Position numbers and translations under genes: made by a program. Shown here one piece after another: positions 30,381 to 40,975 of a stretch of DNA of 64,000 nucleotides; within the stretch, counting starts at the first letter, position 1, and every line of letters starts with the position of its first letter. The notes under the pieces were generated by a model. It ran no database searches. It was given only the letters and a program-made list of their open reading frames with translations, and was not told where the DNA came from. Source of the DNA: Bathynomus jamesi (Eukaryota; Arthropoda; Malacostraca; Isopoda; Cirolanidae); NCBI GenBank assembly GCA_023014485.1, contig JAJOZX010001000.1:229501-293500 (forward strand), in the 5' to 3' direction.

Positions 30381-31099
30381 AGATATTGGTTATTAGATTA
30401 GTTGCGACATTCACATAATGGGGTCTGTCATATGTAATACTCAAACTCCTTCCTCTATGGTTGGGAATGTGAGCTATGCGCAGCAGGCGTGCCTGGTTAT
30501 CCCCAACAAACTGGTGCTCCACTATATTGCTCTAAATATAGCACATGTCTGGGGGCTGAGAGCTTTCACCCAATTTCTCCATCTTCAATTGAATTGATAC
30601 ACTAAGCTGGACAATTCATGCTATGCCTCGTGAAGGGTGTCTCTTTGAAAGGCTGATCGATATCGCCCCTCGGTTATAATTTTGAACACTCTTCCGTCTT
30701 TAATATTTCTGTTAACCTTTGATTTTAGGATTAGAGTATGTGCAGGGCTTCCTTTGTTTACAACATCCTCAGCCGAGCCATAACGGCCCGGCCCTAGTGT
30801 TACTTCTGTACTGTAAAACCGTGCAACCTTAGTCCGGGCGATACGTATAGTTTCATTCCGAGTTAACCCGGCTTTTGCACACTCATTACAGTCTCTAAGA
30901 ATCGTAAAAACGGTATTTTATAATCAATATTTAAAAAGAGGGTGTCCAGCTGAATTTCACATATCCCCACCTCATACGAATCACGACCCAATTCAATGGG
31001 TCCGTGGAGCTCTGTTACAAAGTTGGCTAGTGTGTTGTTAGGGTGTACAGACAGGGACGAGGAGGACGGGAGTGTGACGTAGAAATGGTTAGGAGCCAT
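30245..31099 (-). pseudogene. penton (single jelly-roll minor capsid) protein, with a TA repeat inside
   Basis: ATG at 31099 (MAPNHFYVTLPSSSSLSVHP), then NTLANFVTELHGPIELG, typical of Maverick minor capsid proteins. Frameshifts near 30865 and in the middle. A later block IVEHQFVGDNQARLLRIAHI...YDRPHYVNVAT is readable at about 30540-30385. A (TA)n tract (30326-30378) interrupts the coding region, after which the final block (GSLTVKLHFRRTDL) ends at the TAA overlapping the core gene. About 270 codons without the repeat. The protein forms capsid vertices in the family. Confidence 0.8.
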
Positions 31100-31121
31100 G
31101 TTGCATACTATTTAAGCTTCA

Positions 31122-32151
31122 TTATTGCAGAGCTTTTATATAGGTGTTGAAGCTTTCTGGGTCCCTAGCCATTTCACCAGGTACATTTTTCTCTTTCCTG
31201 AACCTTTGCTTCCTAAAATTTTCTCAATTTTAAACACATTTTTTCCTAAATTAAATGCCACTTTTGCAACTCGCGGTAAAAGCCTCCTGAGATTTCTTCC
31301 CCATTCAAATCTTCAACGTAATACATCATTATCTCACCTTTAGGTCTCATAGCCCTAACTTTAAAAATCTCACGTGTCCATCCTTGCTCAAACCCTTCGC
31401 GAATTTATTTCCCGAACGCGACAGCTTACATAATCATTGATTTTGAAACGCGCAGAGTGTGGTGGTGGTGTTCCATCTCTTCTCACCTCTGGGTGCGTAC
31501 CTCTTTCTAAAACTTCGTTAGGTGTTGTCCCAATCGTGCGATGGTGTGAGCGGTTGTAGGATGAGGCCAATGATTCCAGAATGTCTAGAAATCTGTTTGT
31601 GTTTTATGTGTAAAATAGCGGTGCATGCGTTCCTTTATGGTACGTTGAACTCTTTCAGCTAAAGAAGCCTTATGTATAGAATTGGTAGTGTAATAGCTGA
31701 TATTAAACTCTGTCAACATGTTCTGAAAAGCACGGCCTATAAATTCCTTCCCCATATCCGTACAAAAATAGCCAGGAACCCTGTTTTCTTTTAACATCAG
31801 CGTTTTGGTGGCTTTAGCAACTGTTTCAGGTGATTTATTTTTCAGAGGAATTAGCCACAGATATCTAGAGAATACATCTATTATGAATAGAATGTAGCGG
31901 TAACCATCGTTATACATACAGAATATCTTTGCATGTCTGTTAAATCTGCTTGCCAAATAGATCAATCGGCAGCTGTTGTCTTGGCTGTTTTAAACCTTTT
32001 TCTCACAGGCTTATGAAGTGTATAAGCGTCCTGCTCCCGCAAAAATTCTCAACATCTTTTTTCCTACTCAAACACTTCTGTAATCTATCTACGCCTCGTA
32101 GGAGGCTGGGTTAGAAATGTCATAATAACGTCTTCTTAATATGTTAGCCAT
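31122..32151 (-). pseudogene. retrovirus-like integrase with chromodomain, copy C
   Basis: Begins at ATG 32151 (ILRRRYYDISNPASY). The first core block is out of frame near 31960, then 31965-31585 reads SRYLWLIPLKNKSPETV, FCTDMGKEF (second Asp) and HKASLAERVQRTIKERM (Glu 34 positions after the Asp). Another frameshift follows, then SHHRTIGTTPNEVLE (31388-31570). A C-terminal chromodomain-like block (KILGSKGSGKRKMYLVKWLG) occurs at about 31215-31165, with a stop near 31122. Domain order zinc-binding N-terminus, D-D-E core, SH3/chromo end is standard for Maverick integrases, which insert the element. At least four frame breaks. Confidence 0.85.
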
Positions 32152-32221
32152 TTGCGTATTTTAGAGGCACGTGGGTAGGGTTGACCGTTGTTTAACCTCT
32201 TCTTTCTCCTCTTCAAAGATG

Positions 32222-32878
32222 TTACCGCCGGGGTGATGGCGTCTTCAATTGTGTCACGTGCGTCGCATGTTCCAAGTCTTTTAACCTGTTCAGATTTCCT
32301 ATCAATGTTTTGGGGACATTTATTTGTTGTAGTCTTGCTTTAATATGCTTCCATCCTGATGGTGAGGGCCTATCCCACTTTCTCACCAGATCATGGACGA
32401 TGTCTACGATATTCGATCCCTGTACCTTTACTCCTTCCACAATGATCTCGCCTGTATCGGTCCATTGTATGGGGTCCTCATTCAATAGATTATAAAGACT
32501 TAAACCTTTATTCCTCAATGATGTGGGAGGGTGCTTTTTAATACATGCTCGATGTTCTGTGTGGCGACCCTTAATCTTTGGTTGGTCAGCTGTATCGTCG
32601 GGTACAGGTCCTATGTCACCATGTCCATCGTTCCCGTGCTGTGCCTAATAACCAGGGAATCTCTGTCGGTTCTTATAATTTTCGTACTCGTGAAGAAATT
32701 TCTGCAGAGCTTCTTGGTATAAGATTCTTTTCTCATCAGGTGTTTTTTCACTGTTTAATAGGGCTAGCAATTCGCTTTCCATTCTTTTAAGTCTGCTTTT
32801 ACGGGGATCTAGATCCGTGTCTGGATTCCTTTGCAGTGAAGCGTACACCTCGTGTGGAATCACTACCACTTTCTTCAT
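32222..32878 (-). pseudogene. 202-aa-type conserved protein, copy C
   Basis: ATG at 32878 (MKKVVVIPHEVYASLQ). The first frame ends at 32645 by frameshift, the middle linker is degraded and shortened, and the C-terminal block is open at 32518-32222 (GEIIVEGVKVQGSNIVDIVH, DLVRKWDRPS). It extends about 30 residues beyond the copy B end with a basic tail (KTPSPRR). The ATG overlaps the upstream stop by one base. Unknown function. Confidence 0.65.
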
Positions 32879-33199
32879 TATATTAATCTAGTCAGTAAAG
32901 GACCCAAAACTGAAAATAAGATGGGGAGGAATGACCCTCCTGTTTGTACAATAATTCGTTTTTTCTTCCCTACAGTTTGACTTTTACGAGCGAGTGCACG
33001 TATTATGTTCTTGTAACGGCGTAGGCGAGCCTTCTGAGTGGTTTCATTGATACATTGCAATTTATAACGTTAAGACAGATTTCACAGATGCATTTTAAAA
33101 AGTCGGAGTCGATATTTTTAATAAACATCTGCTGCATTGCCCGGGGCAGTCGATGATAGATTTTTATTAATTCATGTATTTCTTTAGTCTCTTTGTCAT
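32878..33199 (-). pseudogene. small basic/hydrophobic late protein, copy C
   Basis: ATG at 33199 overlaps the ATPase end (ATGA). The frame breaks after about 10 codons through a small deletion and recovers at 33060-32878. That part keeps KARLRRYKNIIRALARKS and, unlike copy B, reads through the Gln codon into the hydrophobic FLPILFSVLGPLL end. See the copy B entry for the family remarks. Confidence 0.6.
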
Positions 33200-33828
33200 T
33201 CTGGAATATACACCGTTTCAGGCTCGTTTGGAAATATATTCGTTCTTAGAAGCACCCTAAACGTGTTTCGCGGATGAAGGTCGCAAAGCAAATATCCGTA
33301 ACGCGTACTTGTAGCTTCTTTATAAACTTCCAAAAACTCCTTACGCTGATTCGGGAACATTTGATTGGCTAATACCCCAATTTGTGATACATCTCTACGT
33401 TGCGCGAATAAGACTAGATATTGTGTATTTAACGACACGTCGCGCATGTATCTATTTTTGAAAAATAGATTCTGATTGATGAAGAACACGCTTATGTTAA
33501 GATGGTGGAGAATACTGTAAATGTCTCGGCAAACGTTTTATCCATCTCCAACATGAGATCGTCAATTACAATGACTGTATGTTCATTTCCCTTTAACGAA
33601 TTAAATCATATACACCTTTGTGGAACAAAATATCATCTTGGTACTCGTTGAACACTGATTGATACGTCGAATAGCACCATATAACTTTATGCACAAATTT
33701 TGAGAACATCTCTCCTTTTCTTTAATGATTTTAAGCATAAACACAGTTTTACCACATCCTGTAGGTCCAGATATAATACATGTGGATGGGCTCGTGAACC
33801 TGAATTTTTCTACAGAATCCTAACACGT
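33196..33828 (-). pseudogene. packaging ATPase, copy C
   Basis: The start codon is deleted (the codons before DSVEKFRF are missing compared with copy B). The Walker A region near 33770 and the Walker B region near 33560 are readable but split by frameshifts. 33489-33196 is open and supplies the intact C-terminus (FINQNLFFKNRYMRD, RDVSQIGVLANQMF, TNIFPNEPETVYIPE) that copy B lost. Its stop overlaps the next gene's ATG. FtsK/HerA-like packaging motor by family. Confidence 0.8.
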
Positions 33829-33913
33829 CACACTCCTAAGTGGGTCATTTACAAAATATTACAAATTTGAGTGCTGCTCCTTATATTATAGTCTTGTTTT
33901 TTTTCTCCCACAG
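33829..33913. promoter_or_regulatory. divergent promoter and polymerase splice acceptor, copy C
   Basis: AT-rich gap (aaaatattacaaatttg) between ATPase and polymerase, ending in ttttctcccacag, matching the layout of copy B. Confidence 0.4.
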
Positions 33914-36900
33914 AAACGACTACGGATGACCCCGACGACAGTGTAGTTGTGATCACAGAATCCTTCCCCGCGACGAATCCTCACCAGCGATACCTGTAGC
34001 ACGCGACAATTCAAAGCGGAGCATGATGAAGAGCCCTCCACGTCAGGTATAAAGCGTGCCAGGATTGCGCCGTTGTTAGACCACCAGTAGTAGAGCCCCA
34101 ACCCTCTACGTCTTACGACACAATCCCCACAATAGTAACTTCCTCAAATAAAAATATATCCCCTTATCCTGTTCAATCCTTGTACATCCTCCGCAGCAGC
34201 TTCTCGCTCTGTTGAGGATGGCATAACATTCGAGTTGGTGCGTACCGATGCCCCCCCCCAGTCTTGACTAGAAATCGGTATATAGTCAGGGTGATCCTAG
34301 ATCCGTGTATAGCAATGGTGTTGAACACGGACTACGGCGCATAGTTGAGCGTATTGTAGAGTTTGCCCTTCAGAATCGCGACGAACGTGAAGTCAGGACG
34401 ATGCTGTTTTTGGATTCGGGTCAGATGACGGAGATGTAGATGATTTTTGGGTAGTAATACCTTCAGACGTTTGGCAGCTGAAGATATAGAGTATATATTA
34501 GGCCGTATAATGCAGGCCTCTCAAAGTAGTACAGCCTTCAATATGGACAACTTCACGGTAAATATTGATCGTATATTCCGTGTTGCGGGTCATAGCGCAA
34601 CACCTTATACTCTTAACTTCAATTATCAGGCTATTTTTAGACGGCACATAAACGTCGATCGTGGTTGCGGCTTTACAGCAGTGGTCTTAGCACGTATGTT
34701 TACTGTACTAAATACACGGTCAAAAAATTTGGTTGCCTACGGTAGTGGAGCGTGCCCGTAAACTAGCTGTAGACTGTGAACTTGAATTTGACTGTAATTG
34801 GGTCCTGAAGACTGAGAAGGGTAGAACAGGAAATGAATGTTCGTATAGTTGTATTTGGAATGGATGATCGTCGTAGGACTGTGTATGTTTTTAAAAGCAG
34901 TGTGAGAGATCGTACAAGGCCCCTACTTATTTTAGGACTGTCAGGGACAACGTATCTCCCCATCCGTAATATAAGGGACCTTTACGCGAGTTATGATAAA
35001 AGTCGAAAATATGGGCGACATCATGATTTGTGTAAGGGATGTATCGAGTTTGCGGATGATATAGTGAAACATTGTAAAGATTGCCACATGGTATGTGAGC
35101 AGTGTAAAAGCTCCAAATGTGAAAGCCGTGTAGTTGAAGCTGAGAAGAGGGACTGTGATGTGTGTAGACACACATTTTTCAATAATAACTGTTTTGAGCT
35201 CCATAAATCAATTGGCACGTGCAGGAAAATGAGAATCTGTGAATGTGGTATGTTTCATATGATGGATAATTGGGGGAATTTCAGGCATAAATGTTATGAA
35301 ATTCACTGTCCTACATGCCATGAGAAATATAAGGCGGATGGAGTAAAGCATGTATGTTATATGAAAGATGCTAAGCCTAAAAATAACCCTTGTATAACTG
35401 TGTACTACGATATAGAAACATACACGAACGCAGAAACCAAAGAGGTTATTCCACATTTACTTGTAAGCCAGACTATCTGTGATGAGTGTATGGAGATCGA
35501 TGTAATGAGTGTCACAAATGCGGTAAACGTACAAACGTTTTTAAAACGAGTGCCTACGATAGCCCTGTGAAACTCTTTGTGTCCTATATTGTCAAGCTAG
35601 CGGACAAGTTCAAAAAAATGACTGTGTATATTCTCGCCCATAACGGGGCAAAATTTGACACACAGTTCCTTTATAAGGAGTTGCTTGAGCATGAGTCATC
35701 TGAGATATTTACAGGTGATCCCTTGAAAAGAGGCAACAAACTAATACAGATGCAGATAAGAGGTAATGTACAGTTTAAAGACACTTTATTATTCACACCT
35801 TGTAAATTAGCAAAGCTACCCAAGGTGATGGGTGTAGCTGCTGAAGTTTCAAAAGGATATTTCCCTTACACATTCCTCACTAGCGAAACTTTAAATTACG
35901 TAGGACTACCTCCACCCAAACATTACTTTAACTATGAATGTATGAGTACAGATGAACGTGAAGATTTTAACCGATACTACAACAGTTTTAATGAATCTAG
36001 TCCTTATAATATAGCTGATGAATGTGAGCGTTATTGCGTGAATGATGTGCGCGTGCTTAGAGTATGTTTCCAGGCCTTTAGAAGGATGTACATAGGCCGT
36101 TTCAAATGCGATCCGTTGCAAGTCGCAACCACCATCGCCTCATTATGTTTTACGGTGTTCAAGAATAACTTCATGCCTAAAGACACCTTAGCCATTATTC
36201 ACAGAAACAATCCCCGCAGTTATGGCACAAGGCTATTTACTGGCTCATACACCTACATCAGCAGACAGGTGTATACATAAAGCATGCCCGCAACACGGGT
36301 GAAGTACCCATTAAGATTAATGGTCGTGTTTTTTGGGTTGATGGGTAAGTGAAAACCGTGCCACTGGTGAAAGACTGTGTACTCCTTTAACGGTTGCTGG
36401 TGGCACGGATGCCCCCGTCCTGAGTGTGGAATCGCAGGAGATATCCACGGTAGATCTCCTGCCGACTGTCTTGCGTGGACCCGCACCGCGATCAACTTAT
36501 AGGATCCCAGTTCACTCACAAAGTCTTGTGGGAGCATGAGTATGATGCACGGATGGAGACAGACGGACAGTACCGTGAAGAAATAAACACGATCAAGCGT
36601 TCAATGGCGCTGGATCCTCTCAAATGCGGTGATAGCTTGTTCGGAGGGCGTACAAATCCCTTCAAGCTATACTTTCCGCCTTCGGAGGGTGTGAAACTCC
36701 ATTACTACGACTTCTGTTATTTATACCCCTACGTGATGAAGAACAATCCGTACCCCGTACGTGCGTCTGAGAAACTGGTGGGACCTGACCTACCCTCCAT
36801 CGACGAGTCCTCAAGAAATTTGAACGGGTACTATTCCGGCCTTTCTTTCGAACCGTACTTCCCCCTCGCGATTTATGAATGCCGATTTTACCCGTCGTTA

Positions 36901-38005
36901 TCGATCACAAGCTCATGTTTCCCTTGTGCGTGAAGTGCGCAGAAGAGAACAATGGTGATTGTGACCATACATCCCCCCAGCGTAAGATTAGAGGTGTATA
37001 TACAAGTCCAGAGCTGGATCTAGCTGTTCTCTATGGCTACAGCATATTGAAGATACATGAGGTGTGGAGGTTTCAGAAGCTACCCAACCTTTTCACACCA
37101 TATATAAACGCTTTTTTGAAAGATAAGGTCGAAGCATCAGGGCATCCGCGAGTTGATACCGAAGATGAAAAGTCGGCCTATATTCAACGTTACCGTGACC
37201 GTGAAGGGATACAGCATGACCGATCCCAAATTGTAAAGAACCCTGGCAAGCGCTTTAGTGCAAAGTTGTGTTTAAACAGTCTTTGGGGAAAATTTGCACA
37301 GAAAACCGGCAAAGGGAACGTTCATTTGGCACAAAGTTATAGTGAAGTCTGGGATTATGCCAATGCTCCCGATAAAGAGGTCATCATGGAGATCATGAAT
37401 GTAGGTAATACTTACATAATAAAGTACAACAATACTGAATTGGCCACAGATACCTCACAGGTTATAAACATACCTGTATCCATCTTCACAACGGCCTACG
37501 CACGCATAAAACTTTGGGGTTTATTGCATTCTCTTGGGCGGAGGGTATTGTACGCTGATACAGATAGTGTGATATTCACAGAGAGGGAGGGTGAATACAT
37601 GCCACCTATTGGCGAATTCCTCGCTGAGTTGACTGATGAGATCAAAGATGAGTATGGAGACATCGCATACGCCCTCTTTTGTCTCAACAGGATCAAAAAC
37701 TTATCGGGTACGGGTGAGGGTGGGGGAGGATATGAAATATATCGTGAAGGCAAAGGGTATCACGCTCAACCATGCGAATCGGCGGGTTGCTAACTTTGAA
37801 TCGTTGAAGGATCTAGTGTGCTTGGAAGATGATGAGGGTGATCGGCCTCCCCAACTAAATTTAGGCACCCACAATTTTCGGGCGCAGAAGGTGGGGGGGC
37901 TTGAAGGGACTTAGGGGTACAAAGGTGTGCCGTAACACCTAGATGAAACGTTACCAGTTACCTGGTACCTATGATACCGTACCCTTTGGGCACCATAATC
38001 TTTGA
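33914..38005 (+). pseudogene. protein-primed DNA polymerase B, copy C (about 7 frameshifts)
   Basis: The N-terminal extension is degraded (33914-34830). From 34833 long frames follow. They hold a Cys/His-rich finger region (CKGCIEF, CEQCKSSKCES, CDVCRHTF, HCPTCHEKY), exonuclease YDIETYTN and AHNGAKFDTQFLYKELL, and CERYCVNDVRVLR as the third exonuclease block. Then come palm FCYLYPYVMKNN (Tyr where copy B has Ser in SLYP), KLCLNSLWGKF (intact, unlike A/B) and YADTDSVIF. The C-terminus ends near 38005. Frame breaks lie near 35500, 36225, 36360, 36880, 37665 and in the last 100 nt. It supplied the reference for lesions in copies A and B. Confidence 0.9.
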
Positions 38006-38146
38006 TGTGTCTATTGTTAACTTATTTATTACACGTATTTGTAACTATATATACCTTGAATATAATCTTTGATGTGTCTATTGCTAACTTATTTATTACA
38101 CGTATTTGTAAATATATATATATATCTTGAATATTTCTATTTCTCC

Positions 38147-38149
<3 letters not shown>

Positions 38150-38193
<44 letters not shown>

Positions 38194-38335
38194 ACAGGAG
38201 AAAGTTCTAAGCTCCGCCCACTGTAAGACCAGCAACGTGAGTCGTGCTACTACCTGGGCTTCCCTGCGTACTCAGTTGATTGCAGTAAGCCCTGGACATC
38301 AGACGTGTATTCTCCCACGTAGACAGAAAATAGTA
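38150..38335 (+). promoter_or_regulatory. leader of tail ORF cluster, copy C
   Basis: (GT)n at 38150-38190, taagctccgcccactg at 38208-38223, gcgtactcagttga at 38266-38279, then ATG at 38336. Same order as in copy B. Inferred promoter or leader. Confidence 0.45.
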
Positions 38336-38632
38336 ATGGCTACCTTTAATATTGCTTGTTCAACGTTTATGAAATGGTATTCTGCAAAGTGTCAAGATGT
38401 GGTGGATACTGAAAAACTCCCTATTCCACCCTCCTTTGATGCTTTTAAGGTTACATTGAATCGTGCGAAGGAGCAAGATGTACAAATACTCTATGGCTAT
38501 TCTGGTGAGAGCATTGTAGGATTTCGGAGTGGACGTGCGCTCCTCGAATACGATGGAACTTCCTTTGAGCAGCATTCTCAACGCCGTGTACGATGTTTCC
38601 GTGACGAAGTCGTTGCGCGTGTTCAGGCGTAA
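38336..38632 (+). pseudogene. tail ORF1 of copy C, truncated by deletion into ORF2
   Basis: ATG at 38336. About 65 residues match copies A and B (ACSTFMKWYSAK, FKVTLNRAKEQDVQILYGYS). Homology then stops at about 38527, where the sequence jumps to the start of tail ORF2, and the frame ends out of phase inside it. The missing part corresponds to about 170 residues of the A/B protein. Function unknown. Confidence 0.6.
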
Positions 38633-38882
38633 ATCCAGTATCGTTAACTATGTACTGGAAACGGATTGTAGACAAGCAAACAAACGGAATGTTGTTTATT
38701 TAAGTGTCGAGGAGATGAATAGAATCTTCGTGATAGTTGAGAAGTGGAGTGAAGATCGTTATAAAATTCCTACAGGTGTAGGTACAAGAAGAGAGCAGAT
38801 TAGTGACACCCCATCACACGCCGTTGTATGTACGTTGTGTATAAATAACGATCGGCCATGCATTGATATACGGTTGATGTGA
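38553..38882 (+). CDS. tail ORF2 of copy C, 109 aa (unknown function)
   Basis: Intact frame from ATG 38553 (MELPLSSILNAVYDVSVTKS) to 38882. No domain recognised. The middle block NVVYLSVEEMNRIFVIVEKW looks like strand-helix. The C-terminus (RREQISDTPSHAVVCTLCIN) is absent from the copy B frame because of a stop there. Located in the four-gene cluster after the polymerase. This is the best available version of the protein in the window. Confidence 0.6.
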   Translation: MELPLSSILNAVYDVSVTKSLRVFRRKSSIVNYVLETDCRQANKRNVVYLSVEEMNRIFVIVEKWSEDRYKIPTGVGTRREQISDTPSHAVVCTLCINNDRPCIDIRLM

Positions 38883-38942
38883 AAGAATGCATCTGATAAT
38901 AACGCTCTTGTCCCTACGCGAAACCGTTTCATCCTCGACAGA

Positions 38943-39276
38943 ATGTTTGAAATCGTCGGATTCCGCAAGCTGAAGCCTATATTAGACGCGCATGTTACGG
39001 ATATGCTTTATTTTGATACGGTTCTTGAATACGCATACACCGCTCTGCTCGATGGGTTTACTGAGTGTAGCGTTGAACAAGATGAGAATGGTCTAGAGCT
39101 GGACATTTATTTAAAAAGTTTAGACTCTGAAATATCATGAACTTTGGTACAAAGCACTTGATCGGTACAGGGCTGAGCTCACCTACACCTTTCACCCTGA
39201 AGAACTATTTCTTTATATAACGAGCAGCTGTCGTAACGACTTAGAAGATTATTTCAACTGTCGCTATGCAGTGTGA
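38943..39276 (+). pseudogene. tail ORF3 of copy C (one frameshift)
   Basis: ATG at 38943 (MFEIVGFRKLKPILD) gives the start missing from copy B. Open to about 39130, then a small indel shifts the frame. The rest (HELWYKALDRYRAELTYT, HPEELFLYI) reads to the TGA at 39274-39276, overlapping the ORF4 ATG at 39266. About 110 residues if unbroken. Function unknown. Confidence 0.6.
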
Positions 39277-39632
39277 AGAAGAGTTCACGATTGAAAAGCT
39301 CGGGTCGGTAGAAATAAACTCTCGATTGGAAAGGCGTTTATAAATTTGTATTTGACGCTGTGGCTAACGATGAACTCTTTGTGCGTGCTTTTGATTGTAT
39401 TCTAGACGTATTTAAAAATAACTTACCAACCGGTTGTAAAGTGGGCACAAAAATAGTACTGAACGATATGAAGGCCCTTTATATACAGTATAGGTATCCC
39501 TATACCTTAAGCGGTGAAATATTATTAAACGGCGTATACTGCGTGATGCAGAGCAATAACGATGTGATGGTAGACTCGATTAAGTGCGAGTTTAGTGTTT
39601 TGAAAAAAAAGTTAAATGTATTTATATATTGA
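39266..39632 (+). pseudogene. tail ORF4 of copy C (frameshift)
   Basis: ATG at 39266 inside the end of ORF3. The frame breaks near 39335 (2 nt fewer than copy B) and resumes at about 39360 to 39632 with LFVRAFDCILDVFKNN, CKVGTKIVLNDMKALYIQYR and DSIKCEFSV. It supports tail ORF4 of copy B as a real gene, since substitutions between copies are mostly conservative. Confidence 0.6.
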
Positions 39633-39639
39633 ACATAAT

Positions 39640-39676
<37 letters not shown>

Positions 39677-39773
39677 CGCCTGTACTGCTATATTGATGGC
39701 TATACGTTTTGTATTTCTTATTTTTATTTTGTGCGGTAGAAGATAAAGTGTATTTATTTATTTATTTAACATA

Positions 39774-39820
<47 letters not shown>

Positions 39821-39965
39821 TTCTGCTATATTGAAGGCTATATGTTTTGTATTTCTTATTTTTATTTTGTGCGGTAGAAGATAAAGCTTATGTATTTATT
39901 TATTTAACATAATTGTGTGTGTGTGTGTGTATATATATTTCTGCTATATTGATGGTTATATTATT
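39633..39965. repeat. minisatellite, ~135-bp units each containing a TA or GT run
   Basis: Three units begin aacataattgtgt, continue with a microsatellite and then ctgctatattgatggctata...gcggtagaagataaag (starts about 39635, 39767, 39906). It lies immediately after the last gene of copy C. Confidence 0.75.
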
Positions 39966-40150
39966 TCTTATTTTTAAATTTTTGTTTTTTGATCATTCCA
40001 ATGTGTATTTATTTTCTATATATTTACAATATTTAATAAACAGAATGATGTAATGTTGTTTTATTTAATCTTTTGGTTGTAAACAATTATACCAAATGGC
40101 TGGTTACGCCTTCTAAACCTACTGACGGATTTCTAAGCCAACTGCTAAGA
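39966..40150. other. AT-rich tail of copy C
   Basis: No gene or recognisable terminal repeat seen. Confidence 0.5.
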
Positions 40151-40760
40151 ATTAATTAAATAAATGGTACAATCTGGCAACTCAACCTAGTAATGTATAC
40201 CTGAACAATTAAAAACACTATTTGGCAACTCGTGTGAAGTAAAATAAATGGTGGTATCTAGCAACTCACCCTAAGAAGGTATACCTGAGCGATTAAAATA
40301 AAAAGTGGTATCTGACAACTCAACCTGTACAAGCCATTTACGCCTTCTAAGCCAACTGGCTGATTAGGGGCCTATAAGAGGACGGCGGGTCTGCTGAAGT
40401 GTTAATATGCACTTGGCTCCTGCCAGATGAACACCTCTCTCCCTTTCTCTCCTTCTCCTGTCTTTCTCTTGGGGGATAACGCCGTCTCCAAGTTTTATGA
40501 CCCCTTGTTGCACCTGCAGCATTCCCACACACCCCTTCACTGCATACTCCACCCCTTCATTGCATACCCCTCCCCCTTTGCAACATACCCCCACCCCTTT
40601 GCAACATTGCGACATTACTCATTATCTCTGCAACATCTCTGCACTCTCCCATTTTGCGTCCATTCTACTCACCCTCTATGTTGATCTTACTTCTGAAGCC
40701 GTATGCTGTACCCATACTTTTACTCTTTCAAACGCTGGCTTTGAATCTAGATTCAACGCT
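40150..40760. repeat. dispersed repeat, inverted relative to 16085-16735
   Basis: Contains three diverged 'ggcaactcaacct...tatacctga' units (about 40176, 40226, 40275). These are followed by ggcctataagaggacggcggg and a pyrimidine-rich gene-like stretch with several catacccc/ttgcaacat units. The end tgcactctcccattttgcg also recurs at 49846-49864. No supported coding. Confidence 0.65.
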
Positions 40761-40975
40761 CCATGAGTAGAGGTACAGGCTCACAACTGGAGGGAGGTAT
40801 CAGAAAATGGTGCTCAATTGAAGGGCTGTCAAAGTCAGCAACTGATACTTTCAGATGAGAGTCAGTTTCTCCATAAATAATTAATTTTCCTAATTTTTAC
40901 ACAAAATAATTAGTTTATTTCCTTTTTCATTTCAGACCATCACTCTGCTATAGTTGGTGAACAAGTTATAACATA
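40761..40975. other. unassigned spacer
   Basis: No gene; probably the 5' end of the maT derivative that follows, but no inverted end was found. Confidence 0.3.

Larger units (their letters stand above)
27201..39640. mobile_element. Maverick/Polinton (adintovirus-like) copy C, full gene set
   Basis: Contains protease, major capsid, core, penton, integrase, 202-aa, small, ATPase, polymerase and four tail genes in one 12.4-kb block, plus a spliced-looking gene at the left. Gene order and the capsid/protease/ATPase/integrase/polymerase combination define the group. Every gene carries at least one lesion, so the copy is fossil. Outer ends were not recognised; coordinates are first promoter to last gene. 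Confidence 0.85.
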
